A stretch of DNA of 64,000 nt from NCBI RefSeq assembly GCF_958450345.1, contig NC_088780.1:126680226-126744225 (forward strand). The letters run 5' to 3'. The DNA comes from Calliphora vicina (Eukaryota > Arthropoda > Insecta > Diptera > Calliphoridae). The notes beneath the pieces are model-generated. The model had not been told where the DNA came from. It worked only from the letters and a program-made list of their open reading frames with translations, and did not search any database. Positions 34,721 to 46,392 of the stretch are shown piece by piece; within the stretch, counting starts at the first letter, position 1; every line of letters starts with the position of its first letter. The position numbers were made by a program, and so were the translations under genes.

Positions 34721-37019
34721 TATAGAAAATTTGAAATCAATTGCTGATCCGAAGAAGTGGAAATTGCAAATTTTAAGACAAATTAAGTCATTCATGGTGA
34801 AGGGTATAATTATAATCTAAAGAACAATAACTATAGATTAGTACCAGTAACTAATATTTGTGTTAATTTTCGCTATTACAGGTATTCCCGTGGGAGCCTA
34901 AATGGCTTGAGTTGTTTCTAAGAAGGGTCGGATGGAAATGTTTTTATCAGAGTTTGTTCCCCGGGAGTTTTATCCCATTGAATTTGAATAGGAAAAATGA
35001 GAAAAGGGAAAAAACTCGAGGGGAATTTTTACTCATAATTGGGCTGTATATTTTTTATTTTTTTTATTTGTCAATTTTCATTATTAAACATTTTTGATCA
35101 AAAGAGAATATTTGGGAAACATTTCATCCCCATATAACATTCCTCGTAAATAAATTAAACAAACACAATTAATTAAGTTAAAACAAATATTTATTTTCTT
35201 TAAAATAATCTTCTTTTTTGTAAAATGAGTATACAAAACTTTATAAAATTTTACTCATGATACTTCCAAAAATAACCAAGTTCTTCTTTGTAATAACAAA
35301 CAAAATTATTCCTTTGATATTTAACTTCTGCATTTCTGCATTTTCAACTAACACCCTACTTAATTATTATGCCTATCACATTGGCTTAAACGGAGACTTG
35401 ATCACGGCGACATTGACTAAAATAGCAATATAGCACAGTTAAGAAATATTATATATGTATAAATCTATTCCCGAAATCTTCAATATCGGTCTTAAAAAAC
35501 AAGTAATTCTACATGATTTATAAGACCAGGTTTATTTAGCACATAAAAATAAAATACTGTGCCAGTTTTGACATATTTAGTATATGTGTAATACCCTATT
35601 GACTAGGGTATATATTTATTCGTTTAGGCTGACAATTATTTCCCTATGCATACATAAATTTTGTATTTGTTTACAAATTCGTATTTTTTAATTCAACAGC
35701 AAAAGTTTTTAATAATCTGTCTGCAGTGAAAACAGTTTTTTTTTTCTTTTATTTTTGTTTTTTAACACAGATAATAACTGAAACTTTTTACCCGCATAAT
35801 CTAAAAAAAAGTAATGGATTCTTTAATAATGAAGTCGCAAACAGAAGTTAAGTTGAACGATTTAAAGCTAAAGAGTAGCCAGTTTTTTTGCAGATGTGTT
35901 AAGCCAAACTAGCTGATCCAAATATTTACCTTATTTTGAATGGGAAGTAGCGAAAACAGACGGATATATCTGTCTATATGTTTTACAAATATCAAAGGGT
36001 TTAGACGAACACTACCAGATATAAACGATTTATCAATATATGAAGACTAATTCTTGCAGCCATACACGAGCCCCTGATTTCATAATAATATTGCCATGCT
36101 GAACAGACAAATTTTAAAATCATAAAATCGTATCTTTAAAAAGCTTTATCTCAGGAGCGTGGGGGAGAATCGAAATTTTTTGGAAATAAATCTCACGTGG
36201 GCGTAGCCAAGGAATATTCGAGTTTAAGTTATTAATACGGGCCGTACAAATGCTTCATCCGGTTTTACTCTAAGCAAATTTACTTTAACCAAATATTTGT
36301 CGCTACCTTTAAACCGACCCTTGAACATCCTTTGCACAACAAAGCACAAAGTCAGGTGGATGATAAGGAAGCAGATAGAGATTTAACACTTCAAAATTAC
36401 ACACATACACAACAATAAATAAAAGAAAAAGTTACTAATAAAGTCTTCTGAATATGACACGACTAAACGTTTGCAAAAAAAAATGGGAGAAAAAGTTGAA
36501 TAAAAAAATAAAACTTTTATATACTACAAAGAAGATATCTTACACTAAATTACACAAAATGTTTTCCGCCTGTACTGTTGTAGACATCGATTTGCAGGTG
36601 TTTAAGATTTATTAACTTTAAATAAAATTAAAAATTTTGCATTTGAATAGAATTCATTTAGAAAATATTGTTAAACCATTTGTTATGTGTAATTTAATTT
36701 GAAGTGAAAGACAGAGAAGACTTAAAGTGTTAAATTTGAAAGATTTTTAGCCTAAAGATATTTATGAAGAGCAAACTAGATAAAAGAATAAACAACTAAA
36801 ATTACAAAGTGTATCAATAAAGTTATAAAATTTAACATTTGACCTTAAAGGTTAAAAAGTATTAGTTTATAGTAAATAGAAAGGAATACAAATGTGAGTG
36901 GCCAACTGGCTAATTTATTTTTAAAAATTTTTAGATATTGCTATAATTAGCCTAGAGAGAATGTCCAAAGGGGATAATTTTAGAACAAGTTGTTCATCAC
37001 GCAAAGTGATTAAGAAACT
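34721..37019. other. Long AT-rich region without recognised gene
   Basis: No host exon or complete element was recognised. A short block with TTCCCGTGGGAGCC and CCCCGGGAG near 34880-34975 may be a diverged hAT end. The rest is unassigned. Confidence 0.4.
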
Positions 37020-37520
37020 TTAAAATTAATGGAAAATATACACTCAGTTTCAATAAAAAAATTTATAATAGCAAATAAACAATCAGAGTAAAATTCATTT
37101 CATAGTATATGCTAATTCGGAACTTAGTTTTATCCGCAATTTTAGCCTAAAACATGCCAATTAAATTAAAAAATTAAATATAGTCAGTTTAAATTATTAA
37201 TATGCCAATAAAATGTAATAAGCTCTAAATACTTACACATAGTAATATTTTAGTGTTTTCTCCTATTCAAATCATCTTGACCCCCTGTCTATACTTGACA
37301 AATATTCATCATAACAATAAATGACATTTGTTGTCAAGACAAAATTGTCTAAGCAAAAGCACTAACAATTTTATCATAACGAAGCAATAATACTAATAAA
37401 TGGAGACTATACCTGATAATTCTTTATCTAGACAACCATTTTGAAGTTTATCATAATAAAAATTTGTCAGATATAGACAGGGGGTGAAAAAAAAGTTTCA
37501 AGGGTTTTCGGTCGTAAAGA
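37020..37520. mobile_element. Fragment of the GGTCAATTCCA TIR family
   Basis: CAGAGTAAAATTCATTTCAT, TTTTAGCCTAAAACATGCC, AAGCTCTAAATACTTACAC and TTCTCCTATTCAAATCAT match the elements at 14389 (inverted) and 46550-47612 (same orientation). Here it is interrupted by the MITE at 37281-37484. Confidence 0.65.
37281..37484. mobile_element. MITE with CCCCCTGTCTATA ends and TGA target duplication
   Basis: CCCCCTGTCTATACTTGACA at the left is inverted at the right (TTTGTCAGATATAGACAGGGGG). TGA occurs on both sides (37278-37280, 37485-37487). The related element at 46550-47612 has the uninterrupted reading (TCAAATCATATTGAAAAAAT), which is the empty site. Confidence 0.85.
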
Positions 37521-37630
37521 TAATTTCTTTATAAATAACACTTCCGATGGGCTTTAAAAAATTTCAAAATGCAAACGTTTTATGGGCAATTTTTCATAAT
37601 ATCAGGAGCCGCAGAACAAAAGGTAGGTAC

Positions 37631-39119
37631 TAGGGTATTTATTCGACTAATGATCGTTCGATTAATCTAATAATTTCTTACGAATAATTATTCGAACAAT
37701 TTAATAATGGCCATTTTCGAATAACGAATAATTCGAACAATTTTATGTAGAATAATCGAATAAATCTACATATACATTATTTAAATTTATTAAATTGCTT
37801 AACATTTTTCATAATTTCAAATTTAAATAAGTAATAATGACTCACAAAAATTGTATTGTTTCTAAAATTCGATAAATAACTAAAGATAAAGGGACTTTCG
37901 ATCGCTATAGATGAGTGTTCCAATAGCTCCTTCTATAAATATATAAATATTACTGCAAGAAATTACAATTCTAAAAACAAATATTTCAAAATTTTTAACT
38001 TAGGACTTGAACTAATGAAAATAAAAGGTACGGAAGAAAATATTTGCTGGCGAAAGATATCTTTCAAAATTTTTAACTTAGGACTTGAACCAATGAAAAT
38101 AAAAGGTACGGAAGAAAATATTTGTTATTTAGCTGGCGAAATATTAGAAGAATGGAAATTAATAATCAAAATTTTCATTTAGTGGAGTTGATTGTGATGG
38201 AGAATGTGATTTTGAAACGGTCGTCGATAGTGATATTGAGGATGACATTTATAATGCTTACATTATCTGATCTTAAAATATATGTATATAAGTGATATTA
38301 ACCGCGTACGTAAGTGTTGCAAAATATTTAGTAAATCGATTGATAAACACAAATATTGCAAACTAACGTTTTGTTGCAAGAATAGCAAGGAGTTCGTCTT
38401 ATACATGATGTTAAACATCGTTGGACATCTTTGTCTAACATGGTAATAAACTTTTTGCGTATTTGTAAATACGTCAATCATGCACTGCCTGACTTCAAAT
38501 TAGTCACGTTCACTGACAATGATATCAAACTTTGGACAGATTCCCTTTATTGTGTAATTCCCCAAGACCACTTTATTAAGCAAAGATTCGGCAACGTTGA
38601 TAGAGCTTGATGTATAATACAATTTGTTATAAATAATTTAGAAATAGTGAATAATTAATTTACTAAAGAATTAGTTACTCAATTTAAAACGACATAATAA
38701 TGAACGACATGAAAAAGTTTTTAATACGTTTATATTGTATTTGAATTCAGGATCATGTCCAACTAGTTCAAATTTTTTAAAGCATAGCTCCAAAACGGAA
38801 ACTAAAGGGTTTGCTAGTCAATTGTTTTGTAGATTCGGGAGTTAATCTGATCAGAATATTTCTGTTGAAAATTTAATGATGGTTTTTGTCTTCGAATGTT
38901 TTTTTAACATTTCAATACTTGAATTGTTAACTTTAACGTTATTTTTTGTCTTTCTTTAACAATAAAATATTAAAAAACCGACGTCAAAAATTCATTCTTT
39001 AATTTTTAAAAAAATTTAAATTATTCGAATAATTCGATTATTCGAACAAGTTAAAATCTCTTATTCGAATTATTCGTTTTATTCGAACAAGAGAAAAATC
39101 GAATAATTCGAATACCCTA
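37631..39119 (+). mobile_element. hAT element with intact ends and 8-bp target duplication
   Basis: The element starts TAGGGTATTTATTCGAC and ends TCGAATAATTCGAATACCCTA. The octamer GTAGGTAC flanks it on both sides (37623-37630 and 39120-39127), exactly as expected for hAT transposition. At 1489 bases it is internally deleted; a transposase fragment lies inside. Truncated relatives lie at 1265, 4795, 12150 and 17509. Confidence 0.9.
38306..38610 (+). pseudogene. hAT transposase fragment
   Basis: One frame gives VRKCCKIFSKSIDKHKYCKL. After a one-base shift near 38405 a second gives DVKHRWTSLSNMVINFLR, NHALPDFKLVTFTDNDIKLW and a TGA stop at 38608. The D-V-K-x-R-W-x-S-L block is a recognised hAT transposase motif. 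The frameshift and missing ends make it a relic. Confidence 0.7.
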
Positions 39120-39127
39120 GTAGGTAC

Positions 39128-40285
39128 TTTTTTGAAAATTTTAAAGTTTTGGGAAATTGTTTTTTTTTTTTGAAGATTTCAACCCAAATATTATAAAAAT
39201 ACAAAAAAAATTCAAATTCTGCGGCTCCTCATATAAATTCATAACTACTTTTATTAAAAAAGTGATCACTTAAATAAGGTATGTGTTTAAGGTAACCATA
39301 ATATCTTCCTGATGAATCATTGTATCATAATATGTTTTTCTCAGAGTATGATAACCAAAATTTCAGAACAACACAATATGGTGAGTATTACATAATAAAA
39401 ATGGTTTCCACAAACATATACATAATTACCACAATCATATATATGATTACTCTTATCAAGAATATGGTAACGCAAACATAGTATGGTTACCGCAATCATA
39501 TACATAATTGCAATGAACATAATATTGTTAAAAAAAATTTTAAATGTTTATGGTAAACATGTACAACTATATTTTTTTCATTAAATATTTCATATTATAT
39601 TTAGAATTTGAAAATATTGAGTATAAAAATAACCTTTAACCAAATACAATTTTTTTAAATCGGCGCTATATTTTTTTTTGGAAAATCTTAAATCGCGTGT
39701 TTTGTATGAAATAGGAAGGAAAATTGTTATTAAAGGTTCGAAAGAATTAATTAGTAATTCCAATTTCGAAATCAAAATAATTGTATCATTCCGTTGACGA
39801 ATTCATTATGTATTAATTCATAGGATTAAACTCCTTTAAATTTATGTAATTCATTTATTTGAGAATTATGTAATTTCTTGAATTCAAATCCGTTACAAAA
39901 TAAATTTAAAAATTTTAGTTTTTCAAATCTTTTACAAAATGGCTTAAATCAATTGTTTTCAATTCATTTTGTAAATGATGTAAAGAAAAAAATATTTTAA
40001 TTCTATTTGTATTAGATTTGAATTAAAAATTCTGCAAAATTTTTAATTTTCCTCGTATAAATAATTCATAGCAAAAAATGTAAACATAAATTCATAAGAA
40101 CGAAGAGCACAAACAACTTGAATTCATTAAATAATACACCTTTTATTTATACATATATTTTTATCTCCACTATAGGGTTAATGATCTCACATAAAGAGAT
40201 AAGTTTTTACTATTTAAGAGACTGTTATAAACACACTCTCTTAGCTCTACAGAAACGAAAAATTATATTTATTTATTTTTAGACA
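39128..40285. other. AT-rich region with repetitive TAACCATAAT motifs
   Basis: Between 39290 and 39560 there are many short CATATACATAATTACC-like repeats alternating with ATGGTTACCG. Nothing coding is recognised. Confidence 0.4.
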
Positions 40286-40293
40286 ATTCGAAT

Positions 40294-40939
40294 CAGGGAT
40301 GGCACAGTTGTTACAATTGTACTTTTTTTGGTACAATTCGATCATGAAAAGTACAATGGTACACCAATGACTTATTTGGTACAATTTGAAAATATGTTTC
40401 ACACTGAAATAAATTTTGGCATTGCAGTTTATCATGAATTTTATACATTCAGTTTTTGTTCTCTAACAATTACCAAAATATCAACAAATAAACTGCTTAC
40501 AAGTATAGTTATGATATCTCTAATGATTGTTTTTTAAATAATGAAATTTATATCAATTAATAGAAACGTTTTTGAAATAAAGAAGCAATAGTTGTATTTG
40601 ACCGGTCTTGTCATACTCTTAGCTTCAATCATTATTCAAATATCTCTCAATATTGCTAGTTTTCACACAAATTTAAATTGTTCAAACAACATAATTAGAA
40701 AGAAATTTTCAAATAATAAACATTTTTCTCCTATTTTGGCTTTTTTTGTTATTTTTTTATTTTAAAATTTTCACATGTTGCTCACAATATTAAACTGATT
40801 GTTTGAATTAGTGAAAAAACTTCACGGGAATTTCTAAAAAAAACCGCTTAAGAATACTAGTTTTGGTACAATTAATGTCGAAAAAGTACAATTTTTAATT
40901 CTGAATGGTACAATTTTTAAATTCCATTTGCCAACCCTG
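40294..40939. mobile_element. hAT-type MITE with perfect 8-bp duplication
   Basis: The left end CAGGGATGGCACAG and right end TTTGCCAACCCTG are imperfect inverted ends. ATTCGAAT flanks the element on both sides (40286-40293, 40940-40947). The 646-base interior repeats GGTACAAT near the ends and has no transposase. The octamer is itself palindromic. Confidence 0.9.
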
Positions 40940-41447
40940 ATTCGAATAACAAACTCATGTCGGCTGCACAAAATACAAACAATTTAAAAGAGCTGAAAAC
41001 AGTATTTGCTGGACAAGCTTGCTAAGCAGTCGTAAATCTTTCGAGAGGTTAGTCCGATATTAATAAAATAACAAAAACAAAACAAAGTGTAGAAAGAAAC
41101 AAAAAAAAATAAGAAAAACTATCATATTTGATTATTAATTAAATAATGAGCATTATGTACGATAAGAAGTGGATGTGAATAAAAATTATGGAATTTTTTG
41201 ATTGATTAATTAAGAAGTACTTGAGCATAACAATGAAACATAACTAATGTAAATAATATAAATTATTCAAAGAGATTAAAGTAAAAAGTGTAAATTTATA
41301 AACTTACATAATAAACATATTGGATAAGCTGACAAAGCAAACAATTAGATGTTTAGTTATAAGAAAATTTGTGGGTCGAACTTGATACATCGTTTATTGC
41401 GATTTCTTAGAATGTTATGTTTGACAAAGTAGGATTTTAAACACCAA

Positions 41448-41566
41448 GGCTGGCTAACTTATCAAAATTTTAAATATAGTTAAGGCATATTTTTTCATAC
41501 AAAAAAATTATATTTAAACATTGATTAATTTTAATTATGTTTAAGATTTTGATAAGTTACCCGGCC
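41448..41566. mobile_element. Small MITE with GGCTGGCTAACTTATC ends
   Basis: GGCTGGCTAACTTATCAAAA at the left is inverted at the right (TTTTGATAAGTTACCCGGCC). The 119-base unit lies directly beside family b at 41575. Confidence 0.8.
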
Positions 41567-41574
41567 TAAATCAT

Positions 41575-42090
41575 TATACCCTACACCACCATAGTGGGGA
41601 GGGTATAATGCGTTTCTGCAGATGTTTGTAACGCCCAAAAATATTAGTCTAACACCCACCTTAAAGTATACCGATCGACTTAGTATCACGTTCTGAGTCG
41701 ATTAAACGATGTCCGTCCGTCTGTTCGGTTGGCTGACTGGCTGTCCATGTAAAAATTCATGTCACCAAATTTTGTTACGATCGGTCTATAATTAGTCATA
41801 GCTCCCATATAGACCCGCTTCCGAAAATCCCTTTAACGTGCATAAATCGCTTAAAAATGTTAGTATACACACAAAATTCAACATAATTAACTGTAATATA
41901 GACATAAATCACACGACCTAATTTCATGGTGATCGGTCCATAATTGGTCATAGCCCCCATATAAGGCCCACTTCCGAAATTCACTCAAAAATATAAATTA
42001 TTGAAATTTTAAAAGAAAAATGATTTTGCTCTTTTACTTAGTGTAGGGTATTATATGGTCGGGCTTGACCGATTATACTTTCTTACTTGT
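41575..42090 (+). mobile_element. Family b element with an internal deletion
   Basis: Start TATACCCTACACCACCATAG, core GAGTCGATTAAACGATGTCC and tail CTTTCTTACTTGT are present. The section from the GCAGAGTACAGG block to the CCCCCATACAAATG block is deleted, the join lying near 41752 (CCATGTAAAAATTC). Confidence 0.9.
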
Positions 42091-42639
42091 TTTACTTTGA
42101 GTTGAATAAATAAAAAGGAAAAATGTCAATTTTATAACATAATATTTGAAAAACAACTTTAGATATGCAAGTTTCATGTGTCATGTCAAACCAATAATTC
42201 TTGCTTCTTCAAGTGTAAGGTAATCGATTAAAAACAGCTTTGAGTTTTATTATTTTATAGTATCTATGTAAAATTCTAGTTTTCTAAGTAGACAGTTTGT
42301 TTTCTAGTTTGTTTTTCTGTTTTCTAAGGGGTTTATTTATAAAGTGGACGGTCGGTCAACTATTCTACAATGTTTAGTAGAATAAATAGTTTGTATACCG
42401 GTTATATAATTTCCAGTTATAATGGTCGCCTCGATTAGATTGTTTATTGATTTCTTTACTGTAAATCGAGTGCCATTACAAAGTCGTGGTGTCTTAAAGT
42501 AATTCTTAGCGGTTTAGCCTACTATTAAGTACAAATACGCAACACAATCATACAAACAAACTCACATTCACTTTTATATACATACATAATATGTATATAG
42601 AAGTTTTTCAAATGTTTAAACATTTTAACACTTACTTAA
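42091..42639. other. Non-coding AT-rich region
   Basis: No feature recognised apart from short TCTAAG/TTTTCTAG repeats. Confidence 0.4.
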
Positions 42640-43120
42640 TATTGTTGGTAGTCCGCGCACTGCTGTCCTAAATATCAATATTAATAGCTGCTATAGCTTC
42701 CTATATATGTATATAATTTTTCATATCTATGGGAAGTATCACGCCCTCTATTGCTAGTTTGCCCATTTTTGGCCTTAATAAGTAATTCATACAAGTTTCA
42801 AGACATATTACAATTATACAGATAGATATGAATTTTAGTATATAGTTTGTATGGGAGGTACCACGCCCACTATCGATAGTCCACCCATTCTTGTCCTAAA
42901 TATAATTATTTATGGTACAAAATGGACATTATCTCATTATTCTATATATTCGATTTTTTAATAAAGGTGCCACGCCCTCTGTGGCTACTACTCCCATCTT
43001 TGCCTCAAATATTTATACAAACGATGGAATTGCTCATGTAAAGTTTATAGTTATTGTTTTCCTAAATATTTGATTTTTTAAAGTAACTTTGTGTGGGAGG
43101 TACCACGCCCACTTGAAATC
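42640..43120. repeat. Degenerate tandem array with GGAGGTACCACGCCCAC
   Basis: Four degenerate units are spaced 110-132 bases apart, each with a (GGGAGGTA)CCACGCCC block (about 42731, 42853, 42963, 43095), followed in the first three by a CCCAT-TTTG(T/C)C block. No open frame spans the array. Confidence 0.75.
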
Positions 43121-44536
43121 GTTATATTTGAATTCAAGTACAATTTCGTAACAATAGGTTAATGGCTGATTTTCGAAGAGTCGAAAATAGAGAAACTGAA
43201 TTAAGTTAATGAACAAAGTGTATGTATCTGTTTAATTATGACGTTTTATTTCTTATCATTGTGCGAATTTGACCCAAAATCAACTTGCAACTATGGCCAC
43301 TAGCCAAGCTGATGATATTTTTAATAAAACCTACAGAAAGACTTTGACAAATACGTATCAAAGCAAAATAATCTTGTATCTTATTACAACCAATTTATTT
43401 AATTCACAGAATTCGATCAAATAAAACACTTGCAAGCACGTGGATACACTTGAACAGTGATAACTATAAGTTGTAGTTTTCTTTCGAATAGAATTTGTTT
43501 GTGAACACAGAGAAAACAGATTCGTAGTAGCAACCGAATTTGTTGCCAATGCTTCTGAGTAAAGAAAGAAATTCATTATGCCATCTATATGACATTGAGG
43601 TATCAAAGACTAATAGTATTTTTTCATTCTTCGAATGGTATTTTTTTTTGAAATTTCTGTAATAATGGACAATTAAACACATATGATCCTGACCGAGAAT
43701 CTAAAAATAGGACTCACAGGTACTTTTTTCCAACTAATAATACATTTTCACTATTTTATAACAATAAATCTAAAAATTAAAAAGTAGGCACGGCACTTAT
43801 GGTTCTGAATGAGTTAGAATTTATAAAAGGTTTTGAGTGGTACATTTCTTTAGCATTTTATATAATAATTATGATGGACCCAGAATCACTATGCTGAAAT
43901 ACAAAATGTGAGTCTTTATGGGACTTTTTTTTTCTAATAATACCCCAGCATCAATTTTGTGAATTTTGGTAATGGCAACTAGTTACCACATACATTATTT
44001 TGTAATGAGTGGTGGTTACCCAACACATTATTTTATTTAGTAGAATAGGTACTTATTTTTATACAGGTTGGTAGGTAATGAGCTTTTGCATTTAGTAGAG
44101 CTATTTAGTGTGTTTGACTGGAAAACGGGACGGTAGACGTTCAACACCAGTCAAAGCCATTAATTTTTTTGTTTATATTATACTAATTTATATGTTTATG
44201 TTAAAACCATCGTTAACTTACGATAAAATAACACGTACGTGGAGCAGAAAGTTAGCAGCTAGACTATCAAACAGAAGCAAATAATTTGTCGGTTCGATTC
44301 CCACAAAGGCAGTATTTTTTCTGTTTTTTTAGCTACATATTCCTGTTGTAAATGTAACTACTTATAACGAATGTAACTACTTATTTTTTGAAATCTCGAA
44401 CAAAAATAACTAGTTATTCAGTCAAATAATAAGTAGTTTTTAGTTTGCTCCAATATTACTTGCTGGATAACTGCGTAAGTAAAGTTTTTGTTGAACTGAA
44501 TCCACAATACAATGAATTAAAATTTTGCATTATTTT
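43121..44536. other. Non-coding region with MITE end fragments
   Basis: A CACAGAGAAAACAGATTCG terminal sequence lies at about 43505-43560. CTAGTTACCACATAC and AACTAGTTATTC sequences around 43975-44430 resemble the block at 6600-6850. Nothing host-coding is recognised. Confidence 0.4.
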
Positions 44537-45182
44537 TATACACTTCACCTTCGTGAGAAGGATATATATAAGTTTGTCATTCCGTTTGTAATTTCTACAT
44601 TTTTCATTTCCGACCCTATAAAGTATATATATTCTGGATCCTTATAGATAGCGGAGTCGATTAAGCCATGTCCGTCCGTCTGTCTGTCCGTCTGTCTGTT
44701 GAAATCAATTTTCTGAAGACCCCTTCGAGAAGTTTGCTATTTAAAATCAGCAAAATCGGTCCATAAATAACGGAGATATGAGCAAAAAACCGGGACAACC
44801 TCGATTTTTTACCTATTTTTGATCTATATCTGGATTACTAAGTCATTAATACAATATGGATATCTAATGATAGATATTTCAAAGTCCATTGCAACGATGT
44901 ACATAAGGCTATAGGAAGTTGGACCTACAATGGGTCAAAATCGGGAAAAATATTTTTTAACCCGAATTTTTTTTTTCATCAAAAAATTTTTTTTGTCATA
45001 CATTTTTTTTTCCAAAAAAAAAAAAAATTTAAAAAACAATTTCAAAAAAAAAATTTTAAAAACAATTAAAAAAAAATTAAATTTTGTTTACCTAAAAATA
45101 TTTAAAAAAATTAGTTTTAAAGTATAATTTGGTGAAGGGTATATAAGATTCGGCACAGCCGAATATAGCTCTCTTACTTGTT
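44537..45182 (+). mobile_element. Family c element
   Basis: TATACACTTCACC start, CCTTCGTGAGAAGGATATA, GTTTGTCATTCCGTTTG, GAGTCGATTAAGCCATGTCC core, GACAACCTCGATTTTTTACC, AGTTGGACCTACAATGGGTC, poly-A/T tract, the TTCGGCACAGCCGAA hairpin and CTCTTACTTGT end. A short frame in the A/T tract is low-complexity, not a gene. Confidence 0.85.
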
Positions 45183-46154
45183 TTCTTTAAATTAAATAAA
45201 TAAACAGTCATTTGAATGAAGTTAAATTTTCAGAAAATACTCGTATGATCAATATTTTTCAGTGAGTTTGTGTCATTCTTTATTAACAGGTTGCCTTGCC
45301 TAGCCTGCGAATGGTAAGAAATCTTCAGATATTTTTACCAATCTGTTTTTATAGAAATTGGATGAATCATTGCATGAAAAAGTTTGTTTTTAATTTCTAA
45401 ATTTTGAATTTTACTACTGAAGAATAATTGTCGGTTTTGGTTAAAACCGAACACGAAACTCTAATACTTATAAACATATTTTTGATGTTTATTGGTGAAA
45501 ACAATTATTTTTAAAAAAAGGATTTTGGTTAAAAGAAAATCGGTATAAAGTAAACACGAAAATTAAAATGATTTTAGTGGGGAAATTTATTTGGAAACAC
45601 CCTAATATATAATAATTACTTAAAGCTTAAGTAATAATAATGTGTCTTATATACAGTTACTAAGTCATTGATATATTTATAAATAAGTATATTATAAGCT
45701 TTGGCTTGTAAATAACACAATCTCTAATAAACCTTAGAGATAAAGAAGTCATCTAATAAATAAATAATTTTAAACTAATTAGTATTTCCTAGTTACCTCC
45801 GTAATTGACTGACTTGTGTGTCATTACCTTACATGTGTATGTCAATAATGCTCATGCTCATTTCAAACAAGTCTGTCTCCAAGTATTTATTCAATAAAAT
45901 ATTCATAAATTACTCATGCACAATGAAACGCGTGTTATTTCTCAAAAGGGACAATAGAGACTAGAATCGATATTTTTTGAATTGCTATAAAATGGTGTTT
46001 TATTAAAACTTTATTATTATTTCTATTATTTATAATCACTATGGTTTCATTGTTAATTAAACTACTGCATACGTTGAATATTTTTATTCATTTATTTTTC
46101 CTTTTTTGTTTATTCTTTATATTTTAGTAAACACTTCTATTTGTTATTGCAAAC
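45183..46154 (+). promoter_or_regulatory. Upstream region of threonine aldolase, possible 5'UTR intron end
   Basis: Upstream of the start codon a polypyrimidine run ends in ATTTTAG at 46127, followed by 27 bases to the ATG. This suggests a 5'UTR intron acceptor. No TATA box is confidently placed. A TTAGGGTGG-family right end (AAACACCCTAAT) lies near 45595-45605. Confidence 0.35.
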
Positions 46155-46392
46155 ATGTCACCGACACCATCATCAACACCAACGTCAGCTTATTACACCG
46201 TTGACATACGTTCGGATACGGTGAGTTTACCCACTGCTGAAATGCGTCAAGCCATGTTTGAGGCGAAAGTCGGTGACGATGTTTATGGCGAAGACCCTAC
46301 AATTTTGGAGTTGGAAAAAAAGTCTGCTTTGCTGTTTGCGAAAGAGGCAGCACTTTTTGTGCCGAGTGGAACAATGGCAAATTTATTGGCGA
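46155..46392 (+). CDS. CG10184: Threonine aldolase exon 1
   Basis: It starts at the ATG after GCAAAC and encodes residues 1-79 plus one base. Contains RSDTVSLPTAEMR, GDDVYGEDPT and the VPSGTMANLLA motif. The donor GTAAGT starts at 46393. Confidence 0.93.

Noticed and set aside
35591..35611. ATACCCTATTGACTAGGGTAT mini-palindrome
   Set aside because: It resembles two facing hAT ends, but an eight-base stem is expected by chance in a window of this length and no other hAT sequence adjoins it.
44930..45127. 65-residue lysine/phenylalanine-rich open frame
   Set aside because: It is the A/T tract of a family c element.
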